Shown: piece by piece, positions 62,765 through 64,000 of the stretch | Numbering within the stretch: position 1 is the first letter of the stretch | How the letters are laid out: the number at the start of each line of letters is the position of its first letter | Source: Chryseolinea sp. | GTDB taxonomy: Bacteria; Bacteroidota; Bacteroidia; Cytophagales; Cyclobacteriaceae | Assembly: GCA_025923195.1 (NCBI GenBank) | Contig: JAICGJ010000003.1 | Span: 37,501-101,500, forward strand | Reading direction: 5' to 3' | Length of the DNA stretch: 64,000 nt | The notes under the pieces: model-generated | What the model was told of the DNA's origin: nothing | Seen by the model: the letters and a program-made list of their open reading frames with translations, nothing else | Databases searched by the model: none | Position numbers and translations under genes: made by a program

Positions 62765-63064
62765 TTACGAAGCGAATGCCAACAGCTGTTTTTCCAAAGT
62801 ATTCTTATCGATCATCCCGGCGTGACGCCACACCGGCTTTCCCTGTTTAAAGATGATGAATGTTGGAACAGCCCTCACGTTGTATTGCATGGCCGCGGAT
62901 TGATTCTTATCAATGTTCACTTTTATGACGCGGGCTTTTCCTTCCACGTCTTTACTTACCGCCTGAATGGCCGGACTCATGGCTTTGCAGGGCCCGCACC
63001 AATCGGCATAGAAATCAACCAGGACAGGTGTAGTGGAACCTATGAGTGTGTTGAATTTTTCCAT
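62765..63064 (-). CDS. Thioredoxin
   Basis: A 99-residue thioredoxin with the active site WCGPCK (about residues 21-26), the cis-Pro in VRAVPTF and FKQGKPVWRHAG. Cytoplasmic disulfide reductant. It lies 11 bp after the DnaJ-like gene on the same strand and probably shares its transcript. Confidence 0.93.
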   Translation of the reverse strand: MEKFNTLIGSTTPVLVDFYADWCGPCKAMSPAIQAVSKDVEGKARVIKVNIDKNQSAAMQYNVRAVPTFIIFKQGKPVWRHAGMIDKNTLEKQLLAFAS

Positions 63065-63075
63065 CTCTGTTCTAT

Positions 63076-63996
63076 CTAATAAGTGGATTTTAATTGCTCA
63101 AACAATTGCCGCTGTTTATCCGTCAACCGTTCGGGAATGTGTACTTGAAGTTGAACATACAAATCTCCGAATATGTTCGGCTCACCATATACAGGCATAC
63201 CTTTATTCTTTATCCGAATGGTTTTACCACTTTGTGTTCCGGGAGAAATCTTAACTTTTACCTGGCCCGAAAGTGTATCGACAATCGTTGTTCCACCCAA
63301 AATGGCAGTATACAGGTCTATAGTATGATTTGCGTACAAATCGTCGCCCTTGCGCGTGTACCTTGGATGTGGCAGAACATTGACTCGGACATATAAGTCA
63401 CCATGATTCCCTTTGCTTCCCTTTCCTCCTTTTCCTTTTATTCGCAACAGTTGCCCGTCGTACGCACCTGGCTTCGTAGCCATTCGAAGCTTTTCGTTCT
63501 CCAATTCGATGAGCCTGTGCGTTCCATGAAAAGCTTCCTCGAGCGTGATTTCCATTTCCGTTTGAAAGTCCTGGCCCTTGAAGCCTCCCGAACGTCCTGA
63601 CTGTCTCCCGCCCCCGGTTGCGCCGCGTCCAAAAAACTGCTCAAAGAAGTCTGAAAATCCGGAGCCTCCTCCCTGTCCGAAAATGTCGCTGAAATCTCCG
63701 TCAAAGCCAAATGGCCCACTTTGCCCCTGGCCTGGGCGGGCGCCGCCGGGCCTTGCGCCTGTCTGCTCATACTGACGCCAGTTCTCGCCAAGTTCGTCAT
63801 ACTTTTTTCTTTTTACCGGATCGCTTAGAACTTCATTTGCCTCATTAACCAATTTGAACTTCTCCTCTGCCGCCTTATTATCTTTGTTCTTATCCGGATG
63901 ATATTTTACAGCCAGTTTCCTGAATGCCTTTTTTATCTCGTCCTGAGAAGCCTTTTTATCTACCCCTAAAACTTTATAGTAGTCCTTATAGTCCAT
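63076..63996 (-). CDS. DnaJ/CbpA-type Hsp40 co-chaperone
   Basis: A 306-residue J-domain protein. The J domain (about 1-68) has KYHPDKNKD with the HPD that stimulates DnaK ATPase. A Gly/Phe-rich linker (about 80-135) and a C-terminal substrate-binding domain ([18 protein letters not shown] onward) follow. There is no Cys-rich zinc-finger, so it is of the CbpA/class B type rather than DnaJ itself. The start lies 5 bp from the window end. Confidence 0.93.
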   Translation of the reverse strand: MDYKDYYKVLGVDKKASQDEIKKAFRKLAVKYHPDKNKDNKAAEEKFKLVNEANEVLSDPVKRKKYDELGENWRQYEQTGARPGGARPGQGQSGPFGFDGDFSDIFGQGGGSGFSDFFEQFFGRGATGGGRQSGRSGGFKGQDFQTEMEITLEEAFHGTHRLIELENEKLRMATKPGAYDGQLLRIKGKGGKGSKGNHGDLYVRVNVLPHPRYTRKGDDLYANHTIDLYTAILGGTTIVDTLSGQVKVKISPGTQSGKTIRIKNKGMPVYGEPNIFGDLYVQLQVHIPERLTDKQRQLFEQLKSTY

Positions 63997-64000
63997 AAGC

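Noticed and set aside
1..64000. CRISPR array, prophage, toxin-antitoxin or restriction system
   Set aside because: No regularly spaced repeats, phage structural genes, nuclease-antitoxin pairs or methylase-restriction pairs were seen; the only methyltransferase (37705) is a small-molecule type.

Overview
The window looks like a chromosomal segment of a Bacteroidota bacterium, most likely a free-living member of the Cytophagales. The support is indirect but consistent: a secreted protein with a type IX secretion (T9SS) C-terminal sorting domain, a PorE-like OmpA protein, a TonB receptor with a CarboxypepD_reg-like plug extension, DUF3127, DUF2911, DUF1080 and Peptidase_Mx proteins, weak or absent Shine-Dalgarno sequences, and -7 elements of the TAnnTTTG type upstream of several genes. 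No rRNA, tRNA, CRISPR array, transposase or phage gene was recognised. The first gene is cut by the window start.

Layout. 1-7.2 kb: phosphoesterase, polysaccharide deacetylase, DEAD-box helicase, superoxide dismutase, tadA operon, aspS. 7.2-16.4 kb: membrane acyltransferase-like protein, DUF1080 glycosidase-like protein, MFS transporter, a 52-residue zinc-ribbon membrane protein, DUF2911/TPR protein, FKBP isomerase, a stand-alone IF-2 N-domain-like protein, M48 protease with a TerB-like partner. 16.4-22.2 kb: a DabA/DabB inorganic-carbon uptake pair behind a small secreted protein and a strong hairpin, followed by a probable structured non-coding RNA with an intrinsic terminator. 22.2-29 kb: zinc-ribbon/CPBP membrane pair, amine oxidase, arfB, AsmA-like protein, MFS permease. 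29-37.6 kb: carbohydrate genes (two exported Gfo/Idh/MocA oxidoreductases, GH20-like and GHL6-like proteins, an exported xylose-isomerase-like TIM barrel protein). With the DUF1080 protein at 8.5 kb these resemble the parts list of glycoside 3-oxidation pathways. 37.7-46.3 kb: methyltransferase, T9SS cargo, variant D-aminoacylase-like amidohydrolase, PorE-like protein, arginase-like protein and a subclass B1 metallo-beta-lactamase.

46.3-53.5 kb is a minus-strand pentose phosphate operon: ROK glucokinase, transketolase, a 45-codon ORF, rpiB, gnd, zwf, pgl. It turns glucose into glucose 6-phosphate and carries it through both branches of the pathway. 53.5-58.8 kb: Peptidase_Mx protein, [2Fe-2S] ferredoxin and its thioredoxin-reductase-like FNR, MarR regulator, an Fpg/Nei-type glycosylase without zinc-finger cysteines, cellobiose 2-epimerase. 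59.1-64 kb: a His-rich secreted protein, ZnuD-like TonB receptor and lipoprotein operon preceded by a palindrome (candidate metal-uptake locus), then thioredoxin and a CbpA-type DnaJ protein.

The strongest leads for something undescribed are the structured RNA at about 21.9-22.16 kb, the hairpin and small secreted protein ahead of dabAB, the palindrome-controlled His-rich/TonB locus, and several enzymes whose usual metal ligands are replaced. No completely new multi-gene system could be demonstrated from the sequence alone.
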